Made by a program: the position numbers and the translations under genes. DNA of 64,000 nucleotides from Desulfosudis oleivorans (lineage in GTDB: Bacteria > Desulfobacterota > Desulfobacteria > Desulfobacterales > SURF-7): contig DYJD01000026.1 in assembly GCA_020723325.1 (NCBI GenBank), positions 44,543 through 108,542 on the forward strand, in the 5' to 3' direction. Of the stretch, positions 8,143 through 16,745 are shown piece after piece; the first letter of the stretch is position 1, and every line of letters begins with the position of its first letter. The notes beneath the pieces were generated by a model, which was not told the DNA's origin, ran no database searches, and worked only from the letters and a program-made list of their open reading frames with translations.

Positions 8143-10296
8143 ATGGGCGGGACGGATATCGATACATATCGCGTTCGATGCATATCGACGATTCAATTAT
8201 TGGATTATTTTATCAAGCTAGGCGTTGATGAAAACGACCTGCTGCAAAATATCGAGACCGCCAGAGACGATTTATCCAAACCCCATAACTGGATTTCCCT
8301 GAGCGACTTTCTTACCATCATTGAAAATTGTCGGCGGGCCTATCCTTCCCTGACCCTGGACGACTGGGAAAGAATCGGTGCCCAAATTAAAAGCGGACCG
8401 ACTTCAGCCTTATTCCGGTCGATTGTTTCCCTGTTCGGCTTGCGTGCAAGTTATGGTTTTTCCCACCGGCTCATCCGGCGTTTCAACAATTTTTCCACCA
8501 TTAAAATGGTTCAATTAAACCAGAAGACGGCTGATTTTATCATCAGCATGGAACCTTCGGTGGTTGCCCAGTCCATGGGAATCTACGGACGTTGGATAGC
8601 CGGTTTTCTGTCGGTGTTGCCCGCGGTTTACAGCCACAAGCCGGCTGAAGCCGTTATTCTCTATGATCAGGCCTTGCTGAAAAATATCTGTGAAAAATTA
8701 TACAGCGCTTATGAATTGAACTACAGGGAGTGTGACGGCAATATTTTCCTCAAGGACCGCCTTGTGGCTAATCGGATCCGCTTGCATGAACAGCCTGGGG
8801 ACAAGGTTCCGGTGTTCAGTGAGCACTATTCAGCGGATCCGCCCTTTAATGCCACGGTCATTACCGAGGATGTCGTTGTAAACGGCGTGTGTTTGCTGAG
8901 AAAAGGCGATATTTTTGATGCCCCCTATGGACGGGTGCGCATCAATTGGTCGGAGATGCCGTTGTTACCCAGATGGCTGTTGATGATTCAGGATATCAAC
9001 CCCATGGCCAAGGAAAGACGCTTGCTTTTTGAGCGGCAGCTCGAATTGGCCGATCGCCGCTATTTTGAAGCCGAACGCTTGCGACAGCAAGAAATCCTGG
9101 CCCGCAAAAAACTGCAGGACGTGAATGAGCAATACCGTAAAAAGATTGTTTCCCTGCATCAAACCAAGGCGGCCTTACGCAAGAGTGAAGAAAAGTATCG
9201 GGCCATTCTGGCGGATATCGAAGATGGGTATTTTGAAGTGGATCTGGCCGGGAACCTGACGGCGGTGAATGCTTCCATGTGCCGCATTCTTGGGTATGGG
9301 GAAAAGGAATTGATCGGCATGAACAACCGGCAGCTCATGGATGCAGACAACGCCAAGAAGGTGTTCAAAGCCTTTAATACGGTTTTTCGCACTGGGGTTC
9401 CAACCAAGGCCGTGGATTGGTGGGTTTTTCGCCGGGATGGTTCCATATGCTGGATCGAGACCTCCATCACCTTGATCAAGGACGCTGCCGGCAATCCCAC
9501 CGGCTTTCGAGGTATTTTACGGGATATAACCGAACGGAAACGGGCCGAGGCCCATCTGTTGCGATCCGAGCGGATGGCGGCTTTGGGCGATCTGGTGGCC
9601 GGGGTGGCCCATGAGATCAGCACCCCGCTGGGTGTGGCGGTCATGTCCGCATCCTTCTTGAACGATACCACCTTCACCTATCTTCGTAAGGCGGAAGCAG
9701 GTGAACCGGAAAGTGCCGAGGTAAAAAAATATGCGCGCATTGCCCGGGAATCATCCGGGCTCATCCTGGCCAACCTGCAACGGGCGGCGGAACTCCTGAA
9801 CAGTTTCAAGCAGGTCGCAGTGGACCAGACCGGCGATGAGAAAAGATTGATCAATTTGAAAGCCTATATAGAAGAAGTATTGCGCAGCCTGCGTCCCAAG
9901 TACAAGCGCACAGGTCATACGGTCAGCATTGATTGCCCGGAAAGACTCGAGATCAATACCCATCCAGGGGCGATTTCCCAGATCATCACGAACCTGGTGA
10001 TGAATTCCTTGATGCATGCTTTTGAAGGCGATGCCAAAGGGGAAATCCATATCCAGGCAACTCCCAAGGAGGAGAAGTTGCATTTGCAATACCAGGACAA
10101 TGGAAAAGGTATGGACGCAAAAATTTTGGAAAAAATTTTCGAGCCTTTTTTTACCACCAAACGCGGCCAAGGCGGAAGCGGCCTGGGTTTGCATATTGTT
10201 TATAATCTGGTGACCCAGAAACTAAACGGCCGGATTGAATGCAACAGCGCGCCGGGAAAGGGCACTGAATTTCTGATCACCATGCCGCTGATGTGA
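8143..10296 (+). CDS. Hybrid-domain PAS sensor histidine kinase with AraC-like N-terminal sensory region (717 aa)
   Basis: No membrane segments. Residues 1-190 (LLDYFIKLGVDENDLLQN...SLSDFLTIIENC) resemble the arabinose-binding-like N-terminal domain of OruR/ArgR-type AraC regulators; residues 300-345 form a coiled coil; a PAS domain occupies about 348-470 (EEKYRAILADIEDGYFEVD...FRGILRDITERK); His490 lies in AGVAHEISTPLG; the GHKL domain shows NLVMNSLMHAF, DNGKGMD and EPFFTTKRGQGGSGLGL. The ribosome-binding site before the ATG is poor, so the start could differ slightly. An orphan kinase with no neighbouring regulator. The N-terminal assignment is tentative. Confidence 0.82.
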   Translation: MGGTDIDTYRVRCISTIQLLDYFIKLGVDENDLLQNIETARDDLSKPHNWISLSDFLTIIENCRRAYPSLTLDDWERIGAQIKSGPTSALFRSIVSLFGLRASYGFSHRLIRRFNNFSTIKMVQLNQKTADFIISMEPSVVAQSMGIYGRWIAGFLSVLPAVYSHKPAEAVILYDQALLKNICEKLYSAYELNYRECDGNIFLKDRLVANRIRLHEQPGDKVPVFSEHYSADPPFNATVITEDVVVNGVCLLRKGDIFDAPYGRVRINWSEMPLLPRWLLMIQDINPMAKERRLLFERQLELADRRYFEAERLRQQEILARKKLQDVNEQYRKKIVSLHQTKAALRKSEEKYRAILADIEDGYFEVDLAGNLTAVNASMCRILGYGEKELIGMNNRQLMDADNAKKVFKAFNTVFRTGVPTKAVDWWVFRRDGSICWIETSITLIKDAAGNPTGFRGILRDITERKRAEAHLLRSERMAALGDLVAGVAHEISTPLGVAVMSASFLNDTTFTYLRKAEAGEPESAEVKKYARIARESSGLILANLQRAAELLNSFKQVAVDQTGDEKRLINLKAYIEEVLRSLRPKYKRTGHTVSIDCPERLEINTHPGAISQIITNLVMNSLMHAFEGDAKGEIHIQATPKEEKLHLQYQDNGKGMDAKILEKIFEPFFTTKRGQGGSGLGLHIVYNLVTQKLNGRIECNSAPGKGTEFLITMPLM

Positions 10297-10310
10297 ATAT
10301 AGTTGCAGGG

Positions 10311-11147
10311 TTAAGCCCCCTTTTTTTTCAAAACATCCATCATGGAAAAAATCCGGCCTTTTACCCCGGCCGAGACCTGGTCGTGTAAAAAACAGACCGC
10401 ATCCAGGCTGCCTTCCGCGTAAATATCGCGGCCGTTGATATTGTGGGTGAATTCGAATACCACGGTTTGATCGGCGGAAACAAGGGTATATGTATGCCAG
10501 CCATGGCCCCCCAAATATTCGGCAGGTATGCCCCAGACCTTTTGCTGTTTTTCCGGGTCCCGTTCCATGATGATGTCGTCGGCGGAAAAGGGCACGCCCA
10601 ACCGGTTGAAATAGCCCACCATGGCCTTGGCAGTCCCGCTGGTGTCGGCCTTGCCTTTTTGATGGCTTTCACGGATGGAAAGGGTATAGCCTTTGAAGAG
10701 ATCCGGGAAGGTTTCGGCCGCATAGGCCATCATGGCCTGAAATCCGACGATTTGTTTGGCCATGTTGGGGGCGATTACTGCCGGGATGTTTGAATTCAGG
10801 ACGGTGCGGGCAAGTTCGTCCCGGTCCCCGCCGGTGGTCCCCATGACAAAAGGAAGTTCATGGGTGCAATAAAATTTTCCATTGGCGTTGACCGCCGCAG
10901 GGTGGGTATAGTCAATGGAAATAAAGCGGTTGTATTGCTTCTGGACGACCCGCAATTGTTCATCCCGCTGCCCGGGTTTGATCAGGTGAAAGGCAACGGA
11001 AGCAACCATGTGAGTGTCCGCCTCGATTTCAGGACCGGTCAAAGAGAACGGTATCACCGTAAAGCGCTCATCGGAAAGGGCGTGTTCAGTAAGGTTGACG
11101 GCCACTTTGCCGGGAATGCCGTTGATCATGATGGGAATGGGTGCCAT
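10311..11147 (-). CDS. dapB: Dihydrodipicolinate reductase, plant-type
   Basis: A 278-residue NAD(P)-binding protein that reduces dihydrodipicolinate in the diaminopimelate/lysine pathway. It resembles the plant DHDPR form more than the standard bacterial one: YTHPAAVNANGKFY, PFVMGTTGGDRDEL, PNMAKQIVGFQA, ESHQKGKADTSGTAKAM, then FEFTHNINGRDIYAEGSLDA. The glycine-rich N-terminus (IMINGIPGKVA) binds the nucleotide. GGAGGATAAGCAC precedes the ATG at 11147; a longer frame to 11198 overlaps the upstream gene and lacks this site. It is the third gene of a minus-strand operon after plsB and the MurU-AmgK-like fusion. No other lysine genes are in the window. Confidence 0.82.
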   Translation of the reverse strand: MAPIPIMINGIPGKVAVNLTEHALSDERFTVIPFSLTGPEIEADTHMVASVAFHLIKPGQRDEQLRVVQKQYNRFISIDYTHPAAVNANGKFYCTHELPFVMGTTGGDRDELARTVLNSNIPAVIAPNMAKQIVGFQAMMAYAAETFPDLFKGYTLSIRESHQKGKADTSGTAKAMVGYFNRLGVPFSADDIIMERDPEKQQKVWGIPAEYLGGHGWHTYTLVSADQTVVFEFTHNINGRDIYAEGSLDAVCFLHDQVSAGVKGRIFSMMDVLKKKGA

Positions 11148-11151
11148 GTGC

Positions 11152-12864
11152 TTATCCTCCTTGCAGGATTGTATAGCGGGTTTTGATCTGCCTGGCAATC
11201 GTCTTCAGAGCCGGCAAGTCCGGGGCTGCCGGATGGTTCAGGTAGTAATCCAGACTTTCCATTGCCCGGGGAATGTATTGTTCAAAAAAAACCTTGCCCT
11301 TGACCCTGCTCAGGAAACCGAAGGCCCCCAGGATCTGGAGGTTGCGGGTAAGCGCGCAACAGAAAAAGCCCCGTTGAAAAAAGTTTTTCGGCAGGTTCAG
11401 GCGGGTGTTGACCTGCGCCGCAGCATATTCCAGCAGTTGCAACTGGGCTGCAAAAGGCAGGGCCGTGTAGGGATCCAGCAGCAGGGAAGCCAGGTCATAT
11501 TGCAGCGGACCCAGGCGTCCGCCCTGGAAATCAATCAAAAAGAAACCCTCGTCTTTGACCATGATATTGCGGGATTGTAAATCCCGGTGCATGAACCCGG
11601 TCACGGCATGCTGGAGGGCCTCTTGGGCCAGTAGCTCGCAATCTTCTGCAATAACGCTGTATTCCAACTCAATTCCAAGATAGGTGTTCACAAACGCATT
11701 GAGGAAATAGCGGCATTCTCGAAGGATGATCAGATCATGGTCATAGGTCGGGGTCTGATAAGTAAAGGCCGGGTCAAAACCTTCCGCAGCCAGCATGTTC
11801 ATGCGCACCAAGAGATCGATGAGTTTACCGTAGCATTTGCGAAGATCCGCCTGGGTATGGAGATGTTGAACCTGTTGCTGAAGATTGAGATCGCCCAGGT
11901 CTTCCAGAAATACCAGGCCGGCAAAGGCATCGGCGGCAAAAATGCGGGGCACAGGCAGGCCTTTCCTCTGCAGATGGCGGCCGATGGCGATAAAGGCGTC
12001 GGCCTCGCAAACCTCCTTTGATGGCCGGATACCGTGATCGGCAAGGATGAGGCTGTGTTTTCCGGCTGACAGCCGGAACCAGCACCGGTCGGAGCCGTCG
12101 CCTTTGAGTTGAATCCAATCCACGGATCTTTGGGGTTTGCTGCCGAAGGCCGCCTGAAAGGCTTCGGGCACCATGGCTTCACAGGCTGTGCGGCGATAGG
12201 TTGCGGGCGTGCCGATATCCTGCCACACATGGTTTTGAGCGATGAAGGCTTTTACCCCGCGGCGATTTTCAATGAGCTGCCGATAGGCATCGATGCTGCT
12301 GTAGAATACATGGGCGGGAATATAGTCAAGCACCTCGGGATCCAGGACTTGAATTCCGGTGAAGGCCAGCCGGACAGTTCCCTGTTCTTGGGCATCCGGA
12401 GGCCCTTGATTAAACGCGCAGATCATTCCGCCTTTGGTTACAGTCACATTGTTAAAGGTCGCCCAATCATGCATGACCAGGGTGGCCGGATAGGGGTGGG
12501 CCTGATGAAAATCATACACCAGGCGGAGATCGATGTTGGTGAAAATATCGCTGTTGATCACCATAAAAGGCTGCTGATCCCAGAAATCCCCAAGATTTTT
12601 AATGGCGCCGCCGGTGCCGAGAATGGAAGGCTCAAAGCGGGCCTGCACCGGAACAGGATAGGTCCGGGAAGCGATAAAAGCTTCGATCTGGTCATGGAGA
12701 TGGTGGGTGTTGACGGCTATGGCCCGGCAACCGGCCTGGATGAGTTGCCCGATGATATGGTCCAGCAAAGGCCGGCCGTTGATGGAAAAAAGCGGCTTGG
12801 GAAAACGCTCGGTATGGGGCAAGAGCCGCGTGCCGAGACCGGCGGCTAGGATTAAGGCCTTCAT
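11152..12864 (-). CDS. Fused nucleotidyltransferase-sugar kinase (MurU-AmgK-like)
   Basis: Residues 1-225 are a sugar-1-phosphate nucleotidyltransferase (MKALILAAGLGTRLLP, FPKPLFSINGRPLLDHII, LGTGGAIKNL, VINSDIF). Residues about 240-560 are an aminoglycoside-phosphotransferase-fold kinase with His426 in HRDLQSRNIM and IDFQGGRLGPLQYDLASLL. In Pseudomonas, separate MurU and AmgK proteins convert MurNAc to UDP-MurNAc in cell-wall recycling; here the two activities are in one chain, nucleotidyltransferase first. The actual sugar cannot be read from sequence. The start ATG is six bases after plsB with a weak ribosome-binding site, so it may depend on coupling. Confidence 0.8.
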   Translation of the reverse strand: MKALILAAGLGTRLLPHTERFPKPLFSINGRPLLDHIIGQLIQAGCRAIAVNTHHLHDQIEAFIASRTYPVPVQARFEPSILGTGGAIKNLGDFWDQQPFMVINSDIFTNIDLRLVYDFHQAHPYPATLVMHDWATFNNVTVTKGGMICAFNQGPPDAQEQGTVRLAFTGIQVLDPEVLDYIPAHVFYSSIDAYRQLIENRRGVKAFIAQNHVWQDIGTPATYRRTACEAMVPEAFQAAFGSKPQRSVDWIQLKGDGSDRCWFRLSAGKHSLILADHGIRPSKEVCEADAFIAIGRHLQRKGLPVPRIFAADAFAGLVFLEDLGDLNLQQQVQHLHTQADLRKCYGKLIDLLVRMNMLAAEGFDPAFTYQTPTYDHDLIILRECRYFLNAFVNTYLGIELEYSVIAEDCELLAQEALQHAVTGFMHRDLQSRNIMVKDEGFFLIDFQGGRLGPLQYDLASLLLDPYTALPFAAQLQLLEYAAAQVNTRLNLPKNFFQRGFFCCALTRNLQILGAFGFLSRVKGKVFFEQYIPRAMESLDYYLNHPAAPDLPALKTIARQIKTRYTILQGG

Positions 12865-12870
12865 GCTGGT

Positions 12871-15519
12871 TCAGTCCGTCAACAAATTCAGGTAGTACTG
12901 GATTTTTTCCGAATAGAATTCGATTTTTTCCTTGTTGTTTTCATCATTCAGCTCCTGGTCCATGAAATGTTTGTCCGCATTCAAATAGCTGATTTTGGAA
13001 AGGGCCTCGATGTGCTCGATTTCTTTGCGGCGAAACATGCGGTTGCCGATGGTCTGGATTTTTTTCAGGCGGTCCTTGCTGTCGATCACGTGGGTCGGAT
13101 AGCGGTTAAAAAAGGTCAGAACGATCAGGTATGATTCCAGATAGGTTTTCAAAAAAGCGGCGAAAAATTTCAATTTGCGCCGGCCGGCGGAGGTCAATGA
13201 ATAGGTTTCCGGCAGGGAATGATGGGGGATGAGCATGCCGTTGTCGATAAAGGCCTTGAGGGTCTTGCGGATGTAAATGGTCGCGGTTTTGTCCAGATCA
13301 AAGGCAAATTCGTTGATGAACAATTCCTGCAGAAAGCGGTAGGTGCTGATGAGCTCCGGGGCGGAAAACTGGAACACATCGGCTTCCAGAATGGCCATGG
13401 CGGTAAAGGCCGCCGGTATAAAAAAATTGATACAACTGTTTTTATAATAGTCCAGGCCGGGACGCCGGCCTTCGTTGATTTTATAGAGCCGCTTGGAATC
13501 AAGGTCAGGAGCGGTTTCTTTAGTGGTGGCTTGTTCAATGAATTTGCGTTGGATAAAAACGCCGAGTACGGACCGGAAGGTATGGGCGTGGTCCCCGCCC
13601 AGCAATGAATCAGCTAGTTTGGCGTTGACGGCCATCAGATAATCCATATAGGTGGTGAGCAAGGCTTCAATCATTTCATAGGGCGCTCTTTTTTTGGAGA
13701 GGTTCAGGGCGGCGGCAGCCACGACTCCGTAAGGCGTAACCACGGATACCTGATTGATGCTGTTGACAAAGCGAAAGCCGAGATCCTGACAGATTTCTTT
13801 TTGCTTTTCCCGGGGCAAATCCGGCTGATGATGGCCGCGGCTATGCAAATATTCCTTGAAGGAAAGGGGCTCGTGGAAATTGACATAGACCTTGCCGTAG
13901 CGTTTTTTCAAGGTTTTGCGGGCCTTGATGACCTGTTTGAGGCTTTCCGGTTCTTTTTGGCCGCCCTCGACTTCATGCAAGTAGGATTTTTCTTCAATAA
14001 CCCGGTCATAACCGATGAAAATCGGAACAAAGAGGAGATCATCGCAGGCGCCCTTTAAATAGGATTCCACGATGATGGATAATAGGCCGAGTTTGGGCAT
14101 AAGGAGTTTGCCGGTCCGGCTGCGGGTGCCTTCGATGAAAAATTCGATATTGAAGCCTTCATGCATGATTTTGTAAATGTAGCGGGAAAACACCATGGCA
14201 TACAAGGGATTGCCTTTGAAGGTGCGCCGCAAAAAGAAAGCGCCCCCGCCCCGGAAAATGGTCCCCATGGGCCAAAAAGAAAGATTTTTGCCGGCGGCGA
14301 TATGGGGGCAGGGCATGTTGTTGTTGTGAAAAATATAGGAAAGGATCAAGTAGTCGAGATGGCTTTTATGGCAAGGCACCAGCACCAAAGGCCCTTTGGT
14401 GGAAAGGCGTTTGACCCGCTCCAGCCCGTGCTTGTCGATGACCATGCCGTCAAACAGCATGCCCAGGATCAGACGTAAAGTCAGGTCGAACATTTTGATC
14501 CAGTTGGAGCTGTAATTGGCGGCGATTTCTTCAATATAGTCGTTGGCCTTTTTTTGAACCTGCCGCAGAGGCAGATTTTCCTCACTGGCGTGTTGCTGGA
14601 TGAATTCCTGCAGATGGCGGTTGACCAGGACGCTTTCTTTCAGCTCCACCCGGGTTTTCAATACAGGGCCCAGAATGCTGCGGCGATGGCGATCAATGGC
14701 GGACAGCAAGTATTCCCGCAAGGTCAGGGCTTGCTGCTCAATACTCATGCTGCTGATACGCGGGATGGATAGGAATTCCTTGAGATTTATCGGATCACCG
14801 TTTTCCACAAAGATTTTTTTAGGGCGCTGCAGCAGCATGATGAGCCGTCTGATCCGCCCAGGGGCTTCTTCGGCCCCGAACAAAACATCCAGCAGGGAAG
14901 GCGAGGACTTGATGGGACGGCTGCTGTAGAAGACCATCTGGGGGATGATCAGGACCGGACGGTCAATGGTGTATTGCAATTCTATCAAATAGCGGACCGG
15001 ATCGGTTTTGGCCTTGATAAAGCGCCGGTAAAAGCCCTTTTTATCCACCAGGGAAAAGAAACCGGCTTTGCCGCCGGACAATTCTTTTTTGATGTGGCCG
15101 CTTTTGAACGGATCCGGAAAGGTGAAGTGCCGCGCGAAATGATCCAAATGGGCAAGGAAAATCCGCAGCAAACGGGTCAACGGTTGCCACATATACAGAT
15201 TGTAATACAAGCCGATTTCCGGGAAAGGCAGCCGCAGGGCCTTATGGCGGGAATGATACAGCAACAGTTCAAAATGGCTCTTATATTTATTGACATATAC
15301 AACCACGCTGTCCTTTTCCAGCTCTTTCAGTTTGGAAAGGGTTTGCCCTTCCATGCGAATGCCGGAAAAAAATAGCCGCAGAATGAGATTGGTCAACAGA
15401 CCGATGCGCGGTGGCAGTTGGCAGGTATAATGATGGTGCGTGCCTGAAAGGGCCGAGAAAATGATTTTATCCAGGAAGGTTTTCAGTTGCTGGAAAACCT
15501 TTTTTAGCGTTTGGTTCAT
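12871..15519 (-). CDS. plsB: Glycerol-3-phosphate 1-O-acyltransferase
   Basis: An 882-residue PlsB-type acyltransferase that makes lysophosphatidic acid, the first step of phospholipid synthesis, at the inner membrane. The acyltransferase blocks are plain: CHKSHLDYL (His384), GGGAFFLRRTFKGN, FFIEGTRSRTGKL and VPIFIGYDR. It is somewhat longer than E. coli PlsB (807 residues). It heads a minus-strand operon with the sugar nucleotidyltransferase/kinase fusion and dapB, all envelope-precursor functions. The ribosome-binding site (GGATAACAGAG) is weak. A REP-like repeat lies 65-145 bases upstream of the start. Confidence 0.9.
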   Translation of the reverse strand: MNQTLKKVFQQLKTFLDKIIFSALSGTHHHYTCQLPPRIGLLTNLILRLFFSGIRMEGQTLSKLKELEKDSVVVYVNKYKSHFELLLYHSRHKALRLPFPEIGLYYNLYMWQPLTRLLRIFLAHLDHFARHFTFPDPFKSGHIKKELSGGKAGFFSLVDKKGFYRRFIKAKTDPVRYLIELQYTIDRPVLIIPQMVFYSSRPIKSSPSLLDVLFGAEEAPGRIRRLIMLLQRPKKIFVENGDPINLKEFLSIPRISSMSIEQQALTLREYLLSAIDRHRRSILGPVLKTRVELKESVLVNRHLQEFIQQHASEENLPLRQVQKKANDYIEEIAANYSSNWIKMFDLTLRLILGMLFDGMVIDKHGLERVKRLSTKGPLVLVPCHKSHLDYLILSYIFHNNNMPCPHIAAGKNLSFWPMGTIFRGGGAFFLRRTFKGNPLYAMVFSRYIYKIMHEGFNIEFFIEGTRSRTGKLLMPKLGLLSIIVESYLKGACDDLLFVPIFIGYDRVIEEKSYLHEVEGGQKEPESLKQVIKARKTLKKRYGKVYVNFHEPLSFKEYLHSRGHHQPDLPREKQKEICQDLGFRFVNSINQVSVVTPYGVVAAAALNLSKKRAPYEMIEALLTTYMDYLMAVNAKLADSLLGGDHAHTFRSVLGVFIQRKFIEQATTKETAPDLDSKRLYKINEGRRPGLDYYKNSCINFFIPAAFTAMAILEADVFQFSAPELISTYRFLQELFINEFAFDLDKTATIYIRKTLKAFIDNGMLIPHHSLPETYSLTSAGRRKLKFFAAFLKTYLESYLIVLTFFNRYPTHVIDSKDRLKKIQTIGNRMFRRKEIEHIEALSKISYLNADKHFMDQELNDENNKEKIEFYSEKIQYYLNLLTD

Positions 15520-15584
15520 CTCTGTTATCCGTTTGTTTGGGAATCTGCGGCCGGTTTCAAATTGCAGACCGTTTCCGCGAAAGG

Positions 15585-15663
15585 GTCTCGATCATCATTT
15601 CGGTCATCCTCCATTGTGGGAGCGGCTTCCAGCCGCGATAAGGCCGAGACGATGACCAAGGCC
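15585..15663. repeat. REP-like palindromic element, copy 1
   Basis: Core TGTGGGAGCGGCTTCC AGCCGCGAT at 15615-15639, where GCGGCT and AGCCGC form a 6-bp stem around TCC. Outer arms (CGATCATCATTTCGG on the left; CCGAGACGATGACCAAGG on the right) are imperfect inverted copies of each other, so the whole element can fold back. Four more copies occur in the window. The rest of the 15520-15931 gap shows no gene. Confidence 0.8.
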
Positions 15664-15931
15664 CGCGAAAGGTAAAAAAATTAACAAATCGAATAAGGCT
15701 TTGCAATAGGATTGATTCGAATTATCAAGGCCGTTTTTTTCTATAGCTCAAATAATCCGTCTTTGAAGAATCATTCCCTTTGTTTTTTGAAAAATTTTGG
15801 TCTTGCGTTAGCCGGGTGGTTATGTTACGTTTTGCCCAATTTTGAACCGGCCTGCAAAATATTATATATCTATCTGAATCGGTTGAAATAAATTGTGCAT
15901 ATAATTTTAAGTTAAAGGAGGAAACGGTTTT

Positions 15932-16198
15932 ATGAAAACACTAATCGGCGGCGCAATCGGAGCTCTCTTGGGAATTATCGGCATGGCCATTTGGTTCGAT
16001 TCATTTTTGCAGCTTTTGGCCGGTAGTATTCCAGCCATGTTGCTGCTGGGCGGTTGTCTGGCCCTGTATCTTGGTTTTGATGAATTGAAAGACACCTGGA
16101 AAAAAGATGAGGGTGTTGAGCCGGCTCCGGCAGAAGACAAAGACCGTCAGATTGCGGATTTGAAAAAAGAGATCGACGGCCTGAAGAAAAAGGCCTGA
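15932..16198 (+). CDS. Small two-helix membrane protein with charged C-terminal coil (88 aa)
   Basis: AAAGGAGGAAACGG precedes the ATG. Two hydrophobic segments (residues about 4-22 and 27-47) are followed by a charged tail that ends in a coiled-coil heptad pattern (DKDRQIADLKKEIDGLKKKA). No family recognised. It stands alone, with a strong terminator ten bases after its stop, so it is a monocistronic gene. The upstream 400 bases are AT-rich and hold a REP-like element. Confidence 0.7.
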   Translation: MKTLIGGAIGALLGIIGMAIWFDSFLQLLAGSIPAMLLLGGCLALYLGFDELKDTWKKDEGVEPAPAEDKDRQIADLKKEIDGLKKKA

Positions 16199-16208
16199 TG
16201 CTTATTAT

Positions 16209-16246
16209 AAGAATCCCGTCCACATCGCGACGGGATTCTTGTTTTT
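16209..16246 (+). terminator. Rho-independent terminator of the small membrane protein gene
   Basis: AAGAATCCCGTC and GACGGGATTCTT form a perfect 12-bp stem around an 8-base loop, followed by GTTTTT. It lies directly after the stop at 16198. Confidence 0.9.
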
Positions 16247-16259
16247 AGCGGGTCTGTTT

Positions 16260-16585
16260 CGGACAGAACCAATTGTCCCTTGGAGAGGCTTTTGTCCATA
16301 TAAAACAATCACAAAACCACGGTTGTTCTTTCGGCAAATCACCAAGAAAGAACCATGGGGATAAACTCCATCTATAAGTACAATTATCGAAAGCCACGGA
16401 AGTTCTTCCTTGAATCGTTCCGCCAATCTCTTTAAAGCCCTCAATCCGCTCCCCTGCAAATAACGATCAACGCCTTCGGCACTAGATTCCATGAAGCTGT
16501 GTCTTGAAATCAGGGTAATCGCATGTAAAAAATGTCCATTTACCGAGAAAACACTAAACAGCTTTACGTTTATATCAATTTGCAA
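16260..16585 (-). pseudogene. Transposase fragment (DDE type), decayed
   Basis: The minus-strand frame contains FSVNGHFLHAITLISRHSFMES, then RLAERFKEELPWLSIIVLIDGVYPHGSFLVICRKNN and FVIVL. The order 'h.DG.YP.G.....C.....FhIVL' is that of a catalytic Asp segment in IS4/ISNCY-like transposases. Only about 110 codons remain, with neither the N-terminal nor the C-terminal catalytic parts, and no inverted repeats were found at its edges. It is an insertion-sequence relic between two host genes. The gap 16586-16745 after it shows nothing else. Confidence 0.6.
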
Positions 16586-16745
16586 TATGAATAGTCACAT
16601 GCATTTAACAGATTGTCGCTCTTTTATTGGAGGATCTGGACTACCGTTCGGATTAAGCGAAAGCCTAGCGGTTAGAAGCGGCCGATAATATCGCCTGCTG
16701 AACGGCTTGCCCATCTGCAACCACTTTTAATGTTCGGCGGTGAAT

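Noticed and set aside
10304..10330. Possible terminator between the convergent kinase and dapB genes
   Set aside because: GGG-TTAAG-CCC gives only a three-base-pair stem before the T-run; too weak to call.
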